DNA of 64,000 bases, taken from the NCBI GenBank assembly GCA_001643675.2, contig LSRY02000020.1, forward strand, positions 625,001 through 689,000, read 5' to 3'. Shown here one piece after another: positions 1 through 12,500 of this stretch (the first letter of the stretch is position 1; each line of letters begins with the position of its first letter). The notes under the pieces were generated by a model that worked only from the letters and a program-made list of their open reading frames with translations, searched no databases and had not been told where the DNA came from. Both the position numbers and the translations under genes were made by a program. The stretch is from Monocercomonoides exilis. Its lineage: Eukaryota > Preaxostyla > Oxymonadida > Polymastigidae.

Positions 1-1093
1 TCCACTTCTTCTTCCACTGGTGTGGCTTCGGGGAGTGGGGAATGAGGTGATGGGCGGAGAGGGAAGAATAAACGGGGAAGTAGAAGACTAAGAAAACAAT
101 TAGAAATATCCAAAATGGAACAGAAATAAATGAAAAGGAACAAAATGAGTATAATTTACGAAAGAATGATAGCAAACTTAACAATATTCGGGCAAAGCTT
201 CATCGTCGAAATGAGCGAAGATTCGTCAAATCCCTTCATAGCATCTGTGAACAAGCTCTGCTGAACAGGGCACGCCTTCGAGTCAGACTGCTCTGGCACT
301 TCAGAACAGGACTCGTCAACTGCAGACGGTGCAACCGCAACACGAGACTTCAAAAAGGACTGGATGTCGAAGGTGTTCCACTCGATGATGTGGGAATTAG
401 AGGAAGAGGAAGAGGACGAGGACGAAGAGGAAGATGATGATGAAGAATCATTCAGAACCGTCACCTCAACACCAGCCTTCTGATCTCCGCCTGCTTTGAA
501 CTGCTGAGTGGACTGGGTAGTCATCCCCATCGCCGTTGCCATCGCTGTCGTCATCATCATCCTCATTCTCCACTCTCTCCTCACTCCACTCAGTGCGATG
601 AGGTCTCTGTGCAATGTGTGCGTGGTGCTGCTGAGCGAAGTGCGGGAGACGCCCCGGCAGTTCTGAGGGGACAGGCCAGACGAGAGGAAGGAGACGATGC
701 GGTGGAAGATGGCTGGGTTGGAGAAGGCAGAGGAGATGGAAGATGATGAGGATGGAATTGATAAAGGTGAGGAGGAAGAAGAAGAAGAAGCAGAGGGAGA
801 AGAAGAAGAAGCCGAATTATCGGAAAGATGAGACAACTGTGAAGCGCGAGAAGACAGAGATGAATAAAGTGTGGTTCTAAATGGATCGAACTGAGCAAGC
901 TGATGCATCGACCGATCAAAATCCATAGAACTGCCAGAATCAAACAGGCCTTTGTCCAAATTGTGTGTCTGGAAAGAAGGAACAAATGTTTCCGCTATTT
1001 GAGACGCACCGCTGTCGATTGCAGGAGAAAAGAGAGCAAGCAATAGAAGTGGCCCTGCACACGTTTTGTTGTTTCATAAAAATAGGTGTTCAT
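1..1093 (-). CDS. Ser-rich hypothetical protein, partial at left edge
   Basis: I do not recognise this gene. A 295-codon open stretch without an ATG at its head is best explained by splicing. The model is exon 1 1093-1010 (ATG at 1093), exon 2 968-178, and exon 3 from 87 off the left edge; joining them keeps one open frame. The protein has several Ser homopolymers (about 720-830 and 405-450). A hydrophobic segment near 660-720 (read on minus, FHRIVSFLS) resembles the start of an F-box, and a Leu-rich C-terminal stretch (LCPNIVNLLLPRLFF, formed across the 178/87 junction) is like a leucine-rich repeat. An F-box/LRR protein is therefore possible but unproven. The 41-nt first intron is short and its donor (GTGCG) atypical, so the 5' end is uncertain. 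It lies 54 bp downstream of the RabGGTase alpha stop, same strand. Confidence 0.4.
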
Positions 1094-1147
1094 TTTTTTT
1101 CCGAAGAAATATTTCAAATATAAAAATTTAATGTCAAATAGAAATAA

Positions 1148-2095
1148 TTAAAAACGAACAATTAAAAAAAGGTAAATACATTTTCGTTCACTCATATCCA
1201 ATCTGCACCAATCCAAAATATCGTTGCACAATCTTCGCAAGTGCACCAAAAATGACGAAGAGCCAAATGAAGCAAGAAAAAGCGCAAAACGCCACAGAGA
1301 TTCTGAAGAAGGCAGTAACCTTGCCATTCTTGATACAAATGCAAATTCTGTTTTATCAATAACAAAGTAATAATCAATTTTGAAATTTCAAAAGGCGATC
1401 TTTTTAGCAAACCAGAAAGAAGTTCGATCGTAAGCTGTTCAACAGATATGTTTTTCCAGTGTTGTGCTAAAAGAACAGAACGGTAGTGCAAAGCACTGTA
1501 GTTTCCAGGATCTTTTTGACGAAACTCTTCAGTAAAATTCATCTCATCTTCGAATGAAGCTTTTGTGAGAAGACTTAACCATTTTCGATGATTCCAACAA
1601 TGAAAATTTCTTCCATCCAAATCCAACAGCATGGAGCAAAGATGGTATTCCTTTTTCATTATTCTTTGAATGATTTGTGTTGTTGTTTCATCTGAATACG
1701 AAAGAAGGTCTTGCAACAGAAATCGACGATACTCCCAATGACAATATATTTTTGGATTTCTTGTGATTGCCTTAAGAGTAAAATCCAATTCTCCTTGAAT
1801 TTTTGTTGTAATTTCAAGATTTGAAAGACCTTCTTTCAATGTGATAAAAGATTCTCTGCGAAGATTCCAAGCTGTAACACAATCAGAAGCTATTTGAAGT
1901 ATTTCAGCGGTTTCTTTCATCGATTCTTCTGCTGAAAGCTCATTGTTACGCCTCTAAAAAGAGGAATTCATAAAAAAGAAAAAATTATTTTCTACAACAC
2001 ACCTTATTGAGAAATTCATGATATTTCTTAATAAATTCAGGATTGGATTCTGGCTTTATTCCTTTCAAGGAAGCTCTTTTAATTTTGTGAAACAT
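1148..2095 (-). CDS. RABGGTA: Rab geranylgeranyltransferase (type II) alpha subunit
   Basis: This is the alpha subunit of the enzyme that attaches geranylgeranyl groups to C-terminal cysteines of Rab GTPases presented by the escort protein REP, enabling vesicle traffic. Three exons are inferred: 2095-2003, 1953-1413 and 1347-1148, giving 277 residues. Protein prenyltransferase alpha repeats are visible: NPKIYCHWEYRR, then DGRNFHCWNHRKWL, then DPGNYSALHYRS, then PSSESLWRF from exon 3. The phrase RNFHCWNHR is characteristic of the Rab-specific subunit rather than the shared farnesyl/GGTase-I alpha subunit. If exon 2 is read straight through intron 2, the C-terminus loses the SESLWRF repeat, which supports the intron at 1412-1348. 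The length resembles yeast Bet4 and lacks the extra domains of mammalian proteins. A TGATC motif lies about 40 bp upstream of the start. Confidence 0.85.
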
Positions 2096-2521
2096 TCAGT
2101 TGGAACCTTGCAATCCCTTCTGTTTGTTTTTTCTTTGATCTTTACATACTTTACTTTGTTAAGATTCAATTTTGCAAAAATAAAACGTTTTTCAAAAATA
2201 ATACTTTTCGTTTTTTTCTTACCAATACACTTCAATTTATCATATCGAATTTTGGTTTACAAAATCAAAAGATTTCAATCAAAAACCATTTTGAGCGATG
2301 CCAAATATCATAAACTTCTTCAAACAACATGATTCGTCTTTCAAATAACAAAGCGAGCGCAATAACCCGATCAAAATCTTATTTATGAAAGAAATTGTCT
2401 GGAAAATTTGTATAAAATATTCTATCCTTCAAATGATTTGAAAAAGAAGTTCAGAACATAATTCTCAACAACCTTCTCAAGTGTGAAAGTGTTTTGTATG
2501 CTCATTCCTGTAATGTTTGAA
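2096..2521. other. Intergenic spacer, 426 bp
   Basis: AT-rich spacer between the start of RabGGTase alpha and the 3' end of the eS10 gene, both on minus. The plus-strand open frame at 2018-2332 overlaps the first RabGGTase exon and is Phe/Leu/Ile-rich without family features, so I treat it as chance. I see no RNA gene. TGATC at 2136-2140 may belong to the RabGGTase promoter. Confidence 0.6.
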
Positions 2522-3143
2522 TTATGCGCGTGGTCTTGAACCTGCTTCTGCACGTCTGTATCCACCATCACGACGTTGTCCATCGTCTTGACGTTTCTGA
2601 AAGTGAATTGTTCATTAAAACACGTTAAACTTACGTGAAATAGAAGAATAAAAAATTAATCAAACAAATGATGGTTTGAAATCTCCAGAATCCTTCTTGT
2701 ATCCATCGCGACGGAATCCTTCACGATCTCCAAATCTGCGTGCTCTTCTCTCATCATCAAATGGTCTGGTGAATGCTTGTTTTGTTGGCTTCAATGTTGC
2801 TGGGATGACGTTTTCGTCGATGTGAAGATATTCACGAAGGTATACAATACCTTCATCAGTCAAAGTCCAATAATAAATCTGCCAGTTGAAGGTTTCTTTC
2901 ACATATTTGCGAGTGACCAACGACTGCATCATTTTAATGACTTGAATGTTGGGGATGGAAGGGAGAACAATGTTCTTTTTTGCGAAGAACTCCTTCTTTG
3001 CCAGGCAAACACCCTCTGATTTTATTTTGTAGAAAACGGTCGTTAAATTTATTAAAGCATCCTTCAAATGATAATAAAATAAAAAACAAACCTTTGAACA
3101 GGTAACGCAAAATTTTGATACGGTTGGCAGTTGGAATGAGCAT
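2522..3143 (-). CDS. RPS10: Small ribosomal subunit protein eS10 (RPS10)
   Basis: Component of the 40S subunit near the mRNA entry and beak region. Three exons are inferred: 3143-3092, 3015-2666 and 2596-2522, joined in frame to 158 residues. The N-terminus MLIPTANRIKILRYLFKEG matches the eS10 winged-helix start (MLMPKKNR...LFKEGV). It is followed by PNIQVIKMMQSL, the YVKETFNWQIYYWTLTDEGI core and YLREYLHI...VPATLK, all diagnostic. The C-terminal Arg/Gly/Asp-rich tail is completed only by exon 3 (KRQDDGQRRDGG...PRA stop); reading through at 2660 would truncate it. Both introns start with GTTTG. The gene is divergent from the dynein gene, separated by 382 bp. No GATCA motif is seen near its start. 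Confidence 0.93.
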
Positions 3144-3525
3144 GATAAATGTTCCTAAAGATGTATGTTTTACACCCCTTAAATTGAATTTACACAAAAA
3201 TAAGGGTGCATTTTTTTCAAAAAATAGAAATTTAAGCCACAAAGTTTGAAATGAACACGCTATATAAAGTTATTATTATACATTGATGTTTCACTTAAAA
3301 TGTGCACATATTCACAAAACTGGTTTTTTAAAAAAATATTTGTTAATTATAACATCTTTCCAATCGTAATTTTGATTATTTTTTCCATAGAGAATAATAC
3401 TGATATACTATTGAGCAAAAAATAATTATTCGATGAATTGTTTTTTTCTGATTTAAATATTACAAAAAAACGAATAATTTTCCGTTAGATCAAACAGTTT
3501 TATTTCAAATATATTTTGTGCTTGA
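3144..3525. promoter_or_regulatory. Divergent spacer between RPS10 and dynein heavy chain
   Basis: 382 bp, strongly AT-rich, between two divergent start codons, so it should hold both promoters. GATCA occurs at 3488-3492, 33 bp upstream of the dynein ATG, in the position where the same motif sits before many other genes of the window. No canonical TATA box placed sensibly for either gene can be argued in such AT-rich DNA. The position of the transcription starts is inference. Confidence 0.35.
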
Positions 3526-6500
3526 ATGATTAATTCAGGGGCAGAACCGTATATCAAGATCGGAGAGCCCCAAGAAAAAGCAAATTTACCAGAGGTCTCT
3601 CCGCCAGAAGTGCTTGAGCACATCTCAACGGATTTAGTTCCTTCTTTTATTGCTTTGAAGCACTGGCCTGAAAATGTGCGTAAAGAATTTCTTGATCAAC
3701 TTTACAAATCCATGGTTTGAAAATATTTTGAACAAATTTAAAATATAGCCTATTTTATGTTTAACATTTATTGAATTTGTGGTTTATTTTTGATTTAATG
3801 GACTTTTAGTCAAATTTAACTGAAATAGCAAACAGAATTGAAGGAAGAACACTTCTTTTTATTCCTCGTGAAAATGTTTCAAACATTGAAAAAGCTACTT
3901 TAGATAAGGATCTTATTCAAAGATTGGAAACTTGCTTAATTCATTGGACAAGACAGATAAAGGAAGTTGTCAGCGAAAGTCGTGATACGTCTGATACATT
4001 AGAAGGCCCTCTTGACGAAATATCTTTTTGGGAATCGAGAGATAATGATCTGTCAGGAATTGGAAAACAACTTAAATCTGATCTTCTTCTTCGAATTCAA
4101 GACGTTCTTCGTGCATCTAAATCTCAATATTTGAGAGCATTTGAAGATCTTTCACAAGAAATTCATAGAACACTTTCTGAAACGAAAAATAATCTTCTAT
4201 ATTTAAATTTCCTTAAAGCTCCATGCGAAGCATTGGCAAAGGCTGTACCAACTGAAATACCTGCAGTCATCCCACAAATACTTCCTTTAATTGTTTTTAT
4301 ATGGAAGAAATCGGATACATATCGCTCGCGTCTTGGTGTTTTGCTTCCAAAGGTTTGTCATTGAATTCAAAAACAGTTGACATTTGAATTATTAAAAATT
4401 TTTTATTTATAAAAACTTATCGAATTTCATAGATAAGCAACGAAATAATCCGCCGATGCTCTGCAGTTATCCACTTCGAAGACATCTTCAACGGTCACGT
4501 GTCTCAGGTGATAGAAGCATTGATTGAGTCCATAAAAGCAGGGCTCTGCTGGCAGCAGTCTATCCAGAAGATGCTTGACCACGTGAAGTATCTGAAGGCA
4601 GACCCCGAATACAGAGACATCGAATGGACTGTGGATGAGAAGACAATGTTTGCTCAGCTCGTAGCGTTTATCCAGCGATGCAAGTGTGCTTTTATTTTTT
4701 GTTTTTGTGAGTTCTTTATACTCGTTAATCATGACTTCTTCTTATAAATATGTTTTTATTTTCTTCCTTGCATCTTCACTTTATCGTACTGCTATTTGTT
4801 CATTCTAACAACCATTTACTAACTTTCTTTCTTTCTTCTCTCAACAGAGAAATCCTCGATGTCTGTGCTGCCCAGGTGCAGTTTGGCATTCAGCTCTCCA
4901 CCAAAACGCCTTTGTTCAGCGGGCCGCACGGAATGGCGCTTGAAAGGAGCTTCAACGACATCCAGGCGAAGTTCATGAGATACATCGGCGGGCTGAAGAA
5001 CCTCTCATACTCTGTTCTGGACGTCAGGGAGACACGCTGGCACGAAGACTACTCAATCTTGAAGGACAGCATCGGAGATCTCGAGGCAATGCTTACGTTT
5101 GAATATTTATTTATATTTAAAAAAAAATTGAAATTAAATTCTTTTCAATTTATATGTGATTTTTAACTTTTTTGCTGTTTTCTCTTTTGTTTCTCGCATT
5201 TTTTGTAGCACAACCATTGCCACCGGCTTCTCCTATGCTTCGTCGGTACAGCAAGCCCTCGATCTCTACAAGTCCCTGCGCCGCATCGCAGTCAGGGAGC
5301 ACATCCGCCTGGCCGTCGACCGCTACCGTGCACAGATCTGGCACATCTTCCTGTCTGATGTGAAGAACATCCAAACAGAGTTCGAGAAGCTCAAGGCGTC
5401 GCCGCCCATCCCACAGAGCTGGCCACAATATGGTGGTGCTGCTGTGTGGGCGAACTCGCTCATGGAGCGCATCAACGCGAACCAGACGCTGCTGGAGAAG
5501 AGCGGGCTGGAGTTTGTGTCTGAGGAGGAGAAAGAGGAAGGGCTGAAGCAGGTGGAGATGCTGCTGAACGTGATCATCCTTTACATCAAGACAAACTTCT
5601 CCAAGTGGCTGGCCGAGTGTATCGAAGGAAAAGATTTTGAAGATTACAAGAAGAACTTCTTATTTGCACGTATTCCAGGCACCAGCCTCCTCCGCAGCAA
5701 CTTCGACCCAGCCCTGTCTCGCCTGTTTGCTGAGGTGTTCTTCTGGCAGAAGCTGCCGACGATTGCGCAGATCCCACCGAACGTGATCGACTTCGTGTTG
5801 GAGGAGGAGATGGAGCTGAAGCTGTACCAGCAGACGATCCTGCTTGTGGTGCGTGACTACAACCAGATCATCCTGTCGCTGCCTGTCGCACACAAAGAAA
5901 TATTCAAGCTCCATCTGAAGCAGCTCGACGCAACATTCGCAAAGGGAATGAAGAACATGCGCTGGCAGTCAGCGAACCTGCTGGGGTATGCTGGTAAGTG
6001 CAGATCGATGTGTTCTGAAGTGATGAAGACTATCAACGACTTCAAGGCAGCACACAGAAAGATTGTGGAGCAGACACTTATTCCACTTTCGAAGATTCCT
6101 CTCATCTTCATTGACCCACGCCATTGCTACCGGTACGATGAATTCTCTCAGACACAAGGGCTTTGGCGCAGCAAGATGAAGCTGAAGATCACGAGCATGT
6201 CGCACGAGATCAACGACATCCTGCGAGAAGCGTATCTTCCTTTCAGAGACGAGAGCGACCCATCCATCCAGCGACATTGGGACACTTACTTATCCAGGCT
6301 GGATGGGATGATACTCGAAGCTCTGTTCCTTTCAGTGAAGCGGTCACTGAATGACATTCTTGTGGCACTGGTGGGAGACAGCAAGACAGAGCTGATGCCG
6401 CTGTTTGTGGTGGAGGCGATTCTCGCTGGGCAGAAGACGGATTGGAACCCGCCCATCAAGAATTTGAAGAAGATGGTGAATGAAGTTAGAGAAGAGGCAA

Positions 6501-9500
6501 TGCTATCTGCACAATCATTCCCCAAAGTGCTCAACAAGAACAGGAGGAGAAAGATTGGCTTTGAAGATGCGCACCGAGACGAAGACGATGAGGAAGGTGA
6601 AGAAGGAAGACAAGGAGGAAATGGAGAAGAACAGATGCGTGGAGATGAAGAGACTATTGGAGGATCTGTTGGCAGTGGAGGTGGAGCTGCTCAGTCTACA
6701 TATGACAGGTACTCAACAGGCAGCAACGACGAGCAGACAGCTGAAGGCGACCAGACACAGCTGCAGCAGGAAGAGAAGTCGTTCTATGAAGAGATTAGAG
6801 CTAATCCTGAAGTGAGGGAGATTGGAAGAGCCATTCAAGAGGCGTTCAAGCCGATGGTTGTGAATCTGAGGAAGTTCCAGCAGGAGTATCAGTCTGTGAT
6901 GGTCTCGTTCCAACTGGACAAAGATCCGAAGGACGCTTTCTATGAGACTTACACAGAGTTCCCGAAATTGACCACATTTGAACACGATATCAACACATGG
7001 AGAGAAAGAGAAAGAGCAATCATGGCAAAGGAGCCATCTCAGAACATTGGATTCATCAGAGTTGACGCTGTTCCACTGAAGGATGCTCTGATCGAGCACT
7101 GCAAGCAGAGGCAAGAGCTGTATGTTTCTATTCTGAACAAAGAGGCATCAACCACACTGCACGGCATCTACAACACAATCGACGCAACAATCCAAAAGAT
7201 GTCGAAGACACCGAAGACTTTGGACGAGCTGAAGGCGCTCGACCAGCTTGTGAAGGACTCGCGCGACCAGCTGTCGCAGATTGAGGCTAAATTTGATCCG
7301 CTCCAGAAGCAGTACGAGCTGCTGGAGCGGTGCTCAGACATATCGCAAGTGCCTGACCAGGACACACTGCTTCTCTTGCAGCTCAACACGAAGTTCCAGG
7401 GATACATTCAGTTCATTGGGCATGCTGAGAGCAGGATGGCTGAGCTCAAAGTACAGAAGAAGAAAGAGCTGCAGCAGTCTCTTGATCAACTTGCTGCTGA
7501 CATCACAGCTACACGCAAGCGCTTCTTGGCAACTGCACCGTTCTCTGACCACTTCACCATCGACCAGGCGGAGCAGCTGCTTGAAGGGTTCAGACAGGAC
7601 ATCAATGCACATCAGGAAGAGGAGAAGAGGCTGCTTGTGGGAATTGAGCTGTTTGGGCTGGAGCAGCGTGTATACAGCGATTTGACAGCGATGCGGAAGG
7701 ACCTGGCTGATTTAACGTATTTGTGGGGAATGAAGAAAGAGTGGCAGTCGCTTTGGGACGGCTGGAAGACAGGCAAGTTCAGAGAGCTGAATGTGAAGCA
7801 GCTGGACGACAAAGCCAGACAAGTCACCACAGAGCTGCTGAAGAGGAAGACAGACTGCGGACACATTGACGTGTGGAAGGCACTGAAAAACACAGTTGAT
7901 TCGTTCAAGACGTCACTTCCACTGATCACTCATCTGAGGAACGAGGCAATGAGGGAGAGACATTGGGACAAGCTGAAGTCGGAGACGAAGCCGTTTGATC
8001 ACGAAGCAGATGACTTCACATTGGAGAAAGTGTTTGAGCTTAGATTGCAGGAGCATATTGAGCTGATCCAGCAGATAGCAGCACAAGCCACAGAAGAAGC
8101 AGTGATTGAGAAGAAGATCGAAGAAGTGACAGAGTTCTGGAATGCAGAGGAGTACATCCTGCTGCCTTACAAGCAGATCATGAGGATTGGGACAGTAGAA
8201 GAGATTGAGCAGCAAATTGATGACCATTTGATGGAATTAGCATCAATGAAAGGATCACGTTATGTAGCGACGTTTGTGGTTGAGTTGGAGAAGTGGGAAA
8301 GGCTGCTCACACAAATGCAGGCAACAACAGAAAAGCTTATTTTGGCACAAAAGGAATGGCTGTATCTCGAATCAATCTTTGGAGCAAGCGAAGATATGCG
8401 AAGACAGATGGCGAAGGAAGCCAGAGAGTTCACAGCTGTCAACAACGAATGGGAGAAAATCATGAAAGGAATACAAAACAACAAGATTATCCTTCACACA
8501 GCACAAACCCCCAACATCATCAGCAAGTGCATAGATGTCCAGAAGAAGCTTGAGTCGATCAAGAACAGCCTCAACAAATTCTTGGAAGACAAGCGTATGC
8601 TCTTCCCACGTTTCTACTTCTTATCAGATGATGACTTGCTGAAGATTCTTGGCCATGCAAGAGACCCACAAGCTGTCAGACCACATCTGAAGAAGTGCTT
8701 CTGCTCATTGAACGATCTGTACTTTGCATCTGAAAGGAAGGCAACTCGTATGTATTCTTTGGAGGGTGAGGAAATTCCGCTAGTGAGACCTTTGACAACC
8801 TCAGGCGCTGTTGAAGCTTGGCTGTCTGACTTGGAGCAAATCATGTGCGACACAATCAGAACAGAAATATTGCGCTGTCACGATGATGTTATGAAAATCG
8901 GTAAAAGAAAAGAATGGATCATGGCACACAAGCTGCAGATGCTTATTGCTGCTGGGCAGATCCTATGGACTGCACAGATTGAGCACGTTCTCACAAACTC
9001 CAAGCAGGTGAAGAGAGACATCAAACAACTTCGTATTCAGCAGCAGCTTTTGCTGAACTTGCTGACAAAGATGATTTCAACTGAAAGACTCACTCCACTC
9101 GATCGACTGAAGCTGGTTTCACTCATCACCATCGAAGATCACGCCCGTGAAGTGCTGCGCGAAATCGCCCATTCACACTGCTCATCCGCAAATGACTTCT
9201 TGTGGAAGCAGCAATTGCGTTATTACCGACGCTCTATTGCACTGGGTGGAGAAAAGAATGGCGATGCAATGGGACAGACTGGAAATGCAACAGCTGGAGG
9301 CAACCCAGCCAGCAACACACAAGCAGCAGCTGCTCTTTCTGCACAGAAGGAAGAGCACGTTATGATTGAGCAGACAAACTGGACAACTCGTTATGGATAC
9401 GAATACCTGGGATGCACAGATCGTCTTGTTATCACTCCTCTGACTGATCGTTGCTATATTACACTGGTCACAGCAATGTACTTGAAGCTCGGAGGTAATC

Positions 9501-12500
9501 CACAAGGGCCAGCAGGTACAGGAAAGACAGAAACAGTCAAGGATCTTTCAAGAGCACTTGGTATGTACTGCATCATTTTCAACTGCTCTGAAGGGTTGGA
9601 TCAAAACTCAATGGGAAGAATGTTCTCTGGGCTTGCACAGTGTGGTGCCTGGTCTTGCTTCGATGAGTTCAACAGAATTGATGTTGAAGTGCTTTCTGTT
9701 ATTGCTCAGCAGCTTCAGGAGATCTTGTCTGCGTTGGAAGCAGAAGTATCTACCTTCTCATTCGAAGGAAAAACAATTCCCATCAAAGAAAGCTGTGGTG
9801 TGTTTGTGACAATGAATCCTGGGTATGCTGGAAGAAGCGAACTTCCAGATAACTTGAAGGCCATTTTCCGTCCAGTTGCTATGATGGTGCCCGACAGCGC
9901 AATGATTGCAAGAATCCGTCTATATGCTGAAGGGTTCAAGGATTCTGCTAACTTGGCACAGAAAGTTGATACTTTGTATTCATTGTCAATGCAACAGCTG
10001 TCTCGCCAAAGCCATTACGATTGGGGTCTTCGTGCAATTAAATCAGTTCTTGTGACTGCTGGTACATATCATAGACAGTCACCTGATCAAGCTGAAGATG
10101 TTGTGCTATATCGTGCTTGTATGAACATGAACTTCCCCAAGCTGCTTGCGGACGATCTGCGCTTGTTCCAGCAATTGCTTGGCGATCTTTTCCCGAATGT
10201 GTCTTTGCCACCTCCATCCACAAACACACTTCTTGACAACATCATTGGAGCCATCAAAGAATCACCAGAGCATCACCAGATGCACAATGCACTGATTGCA
10301 AAGGTTATCCAACTGAGCGAAACAAAAGATATTCGTCATGGTGTCATGGTTGTTGGCTCGTCTGGTTCATACAAAACAACTGTGTGGAAGACACTGATGC
10401 GTGCAAAGAACAGAATGAACAGGTTGGGCTTGCCTATTGATCCTGTCAACGATCCAGAAACAATCTATCCAAAAGTCCATGCAGATATTCTCAATCCAAA
10501 GGCAGTTACAAACGATGAACTGTTTGGGTACTTTGATAAAACACCTGAATGGCACGATGGTATTGTGTCTAACCTTGTTATGAGGGCAGCGAACGACACA
10601 ACACCCGACGAGAAGTGGATTGTGTTTGATGGTCCAGTCGATACACTCTGGATTGAAAGTATGAACTCAGTGCTTGATGATTCTAAAGTCCTCACATTGA
10701 CCAACCAGGCCAGAATCACATTCCCACCACAGGTCTCCTTCTTGTTCGAAGTTGAAGATCTGACTGAAGCTTCGCCTGCTACTGTGTCTCGTTGCGGTAT
10801 CATCTACATGGATCTCACAGAGTTTGGCTGGCAGCCATTTATCCAGGCTTGGCTGATTGGCAAAGAAAGTGTGGAGAAGAATAAGCCAATGGTTGAAGTT
10901 CTGAGAAAGTCTATCGATAAGCATATGGCTAAAATCTTGAAAGTTAAGACTGAATCTTGCAAAGAACTGATCAAGACAACTGAGCTGAATGGTGTTCGCT
11001 CGTTTACACGTCTGTTTGATGCCTTAGCAACAAAGGAGAATGGCTTTGATTTGGACAATGCAGAATTCAATGTTACTCGATGCACTGAAATGATGTTTGC
11101 CTTCTGTCTTGTGTGGTCAATTGGTGCAACATTGGACGATACAAGCAGGAAGAACATGGATGAGTTCGTTCACATCATTGATCCATCCATTCCACCACAA
11201 GACACCGTCTACGAATACTGCTTTGATCTGGCAAAGATGAGCTGGATCAAATGGGAAGACAAGTTCCCCATTGCTAACTGGAAGCCTCCGATTGACTTGC
11301 CTTATCATAGGATCTTTGTGCCCACTGTTGACACACTGCGCCACGAGTACATCGTGAAAGCACTGACAAAGACAGCAGAAAACGTGCTGCTTGTTGGTAC
11401 AACTGGAACAGGAAAGAGCGCTCTTGCATCTTCCATCCTTTCTTCACTTCCAGAGAAGCAATGGATTCCGCTGACAATCAACTTCTCTGCACAGACACAA
11501 AGCAGCCAAGTGCAGGATGCCATTGAGTCTCGAACAGATAAAAGAGGAAAGAAATATTCTCCAATTGGAGGAAAGCGACTTATGGCATTCATTGACGATT
11601 TCAACATGCCAGCCCATGATGAGTATCATTCACAACCACCACTGGAGTTGCTGCGACAATGGATGGACTACTCTGGCTGGTACAACAGAAGAGACAAAGA
11701 GACATCATTCACACAGATTAACAACATGCAGCTCATGTGCGCAATGGGACCACCAGGAGGAGGGCGTAACACAATCAGCAACAGAACACTGAATCTTTTC
11801 AGCATCATCAACTTCATATTCCCTTCAGATGCTCAGATTAAACATATTTACACAGTTCTCCTTGAGCAGAAACTGAATGAATTAGACGACGAAGTTAAAG
11901 AGCTTACAGAGCCTCTGATTCAGGGCACATTGAATATTTACAAGCATGTTTGTGCCGATCTTCGTCCACTTCCCGCAAAATCGCACTATCTTTTCAATCT
12001 TCGTGACTTGAGCAGAGTGTTCCAAGGTATCCGTCGTGCGTCAAAGAACTTGATTGACAAGGATGGAATGATTCGTCTATGGGCACACGAATGCTTCCGT
12101 GTGTTCCACGATCGTCTTGTTGACGATGCAGACAGAGAATATTTCGCAGACCTTGTACAAAAGGAAGTCAACCAATCATTCAAATTGTCATGGAACAAAA
12201 TCGTACCAAAGGGAACACCACTCATTTTCTGCGAATTTCTCCATGAAAGAGCAATTCCTTTGTATGAAGAAGTCAAAACAATCCCTCAGTTGAAGGACGT
12301 ACTTACTGAAAAACTCAGCCAATACAACGAAACTGGATCCATCCAAATGCCACTTGTTCTTTTCAACGATGCCATGAGCCACTTGACTCGTATCTCTCGT
12401 ATCATCACACAGCCACTTGGAAATGCCATGCTTGTTGGTGTTGGAGGTTCTGGTAGAGAATCTCTTGCACGTCTTGCTGCTTTTGTGTCAGGATACGATG

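Noticed and set aside
590-985. Minus-strand Leu-rich open frame over the Ser-rich first gene
   Set aside because: It is the alternative frame of Ser-codon repeats; the Ser-rich frame joins to a further open exon, this one does not.
1148-2095. Farnesyltransferase/GGTase-I alpha subunit as identity
   Set aside because: The RNFHCWNHR repeat wording is that of the Rab-specific alpha subunit.
2018-2332. Plus-strand 104-residue open frame
   Set aside because: It overlaps the first exon of RabGGTase alpha on the other strand, is Phe/Ile/Lys-rich and has no family features.
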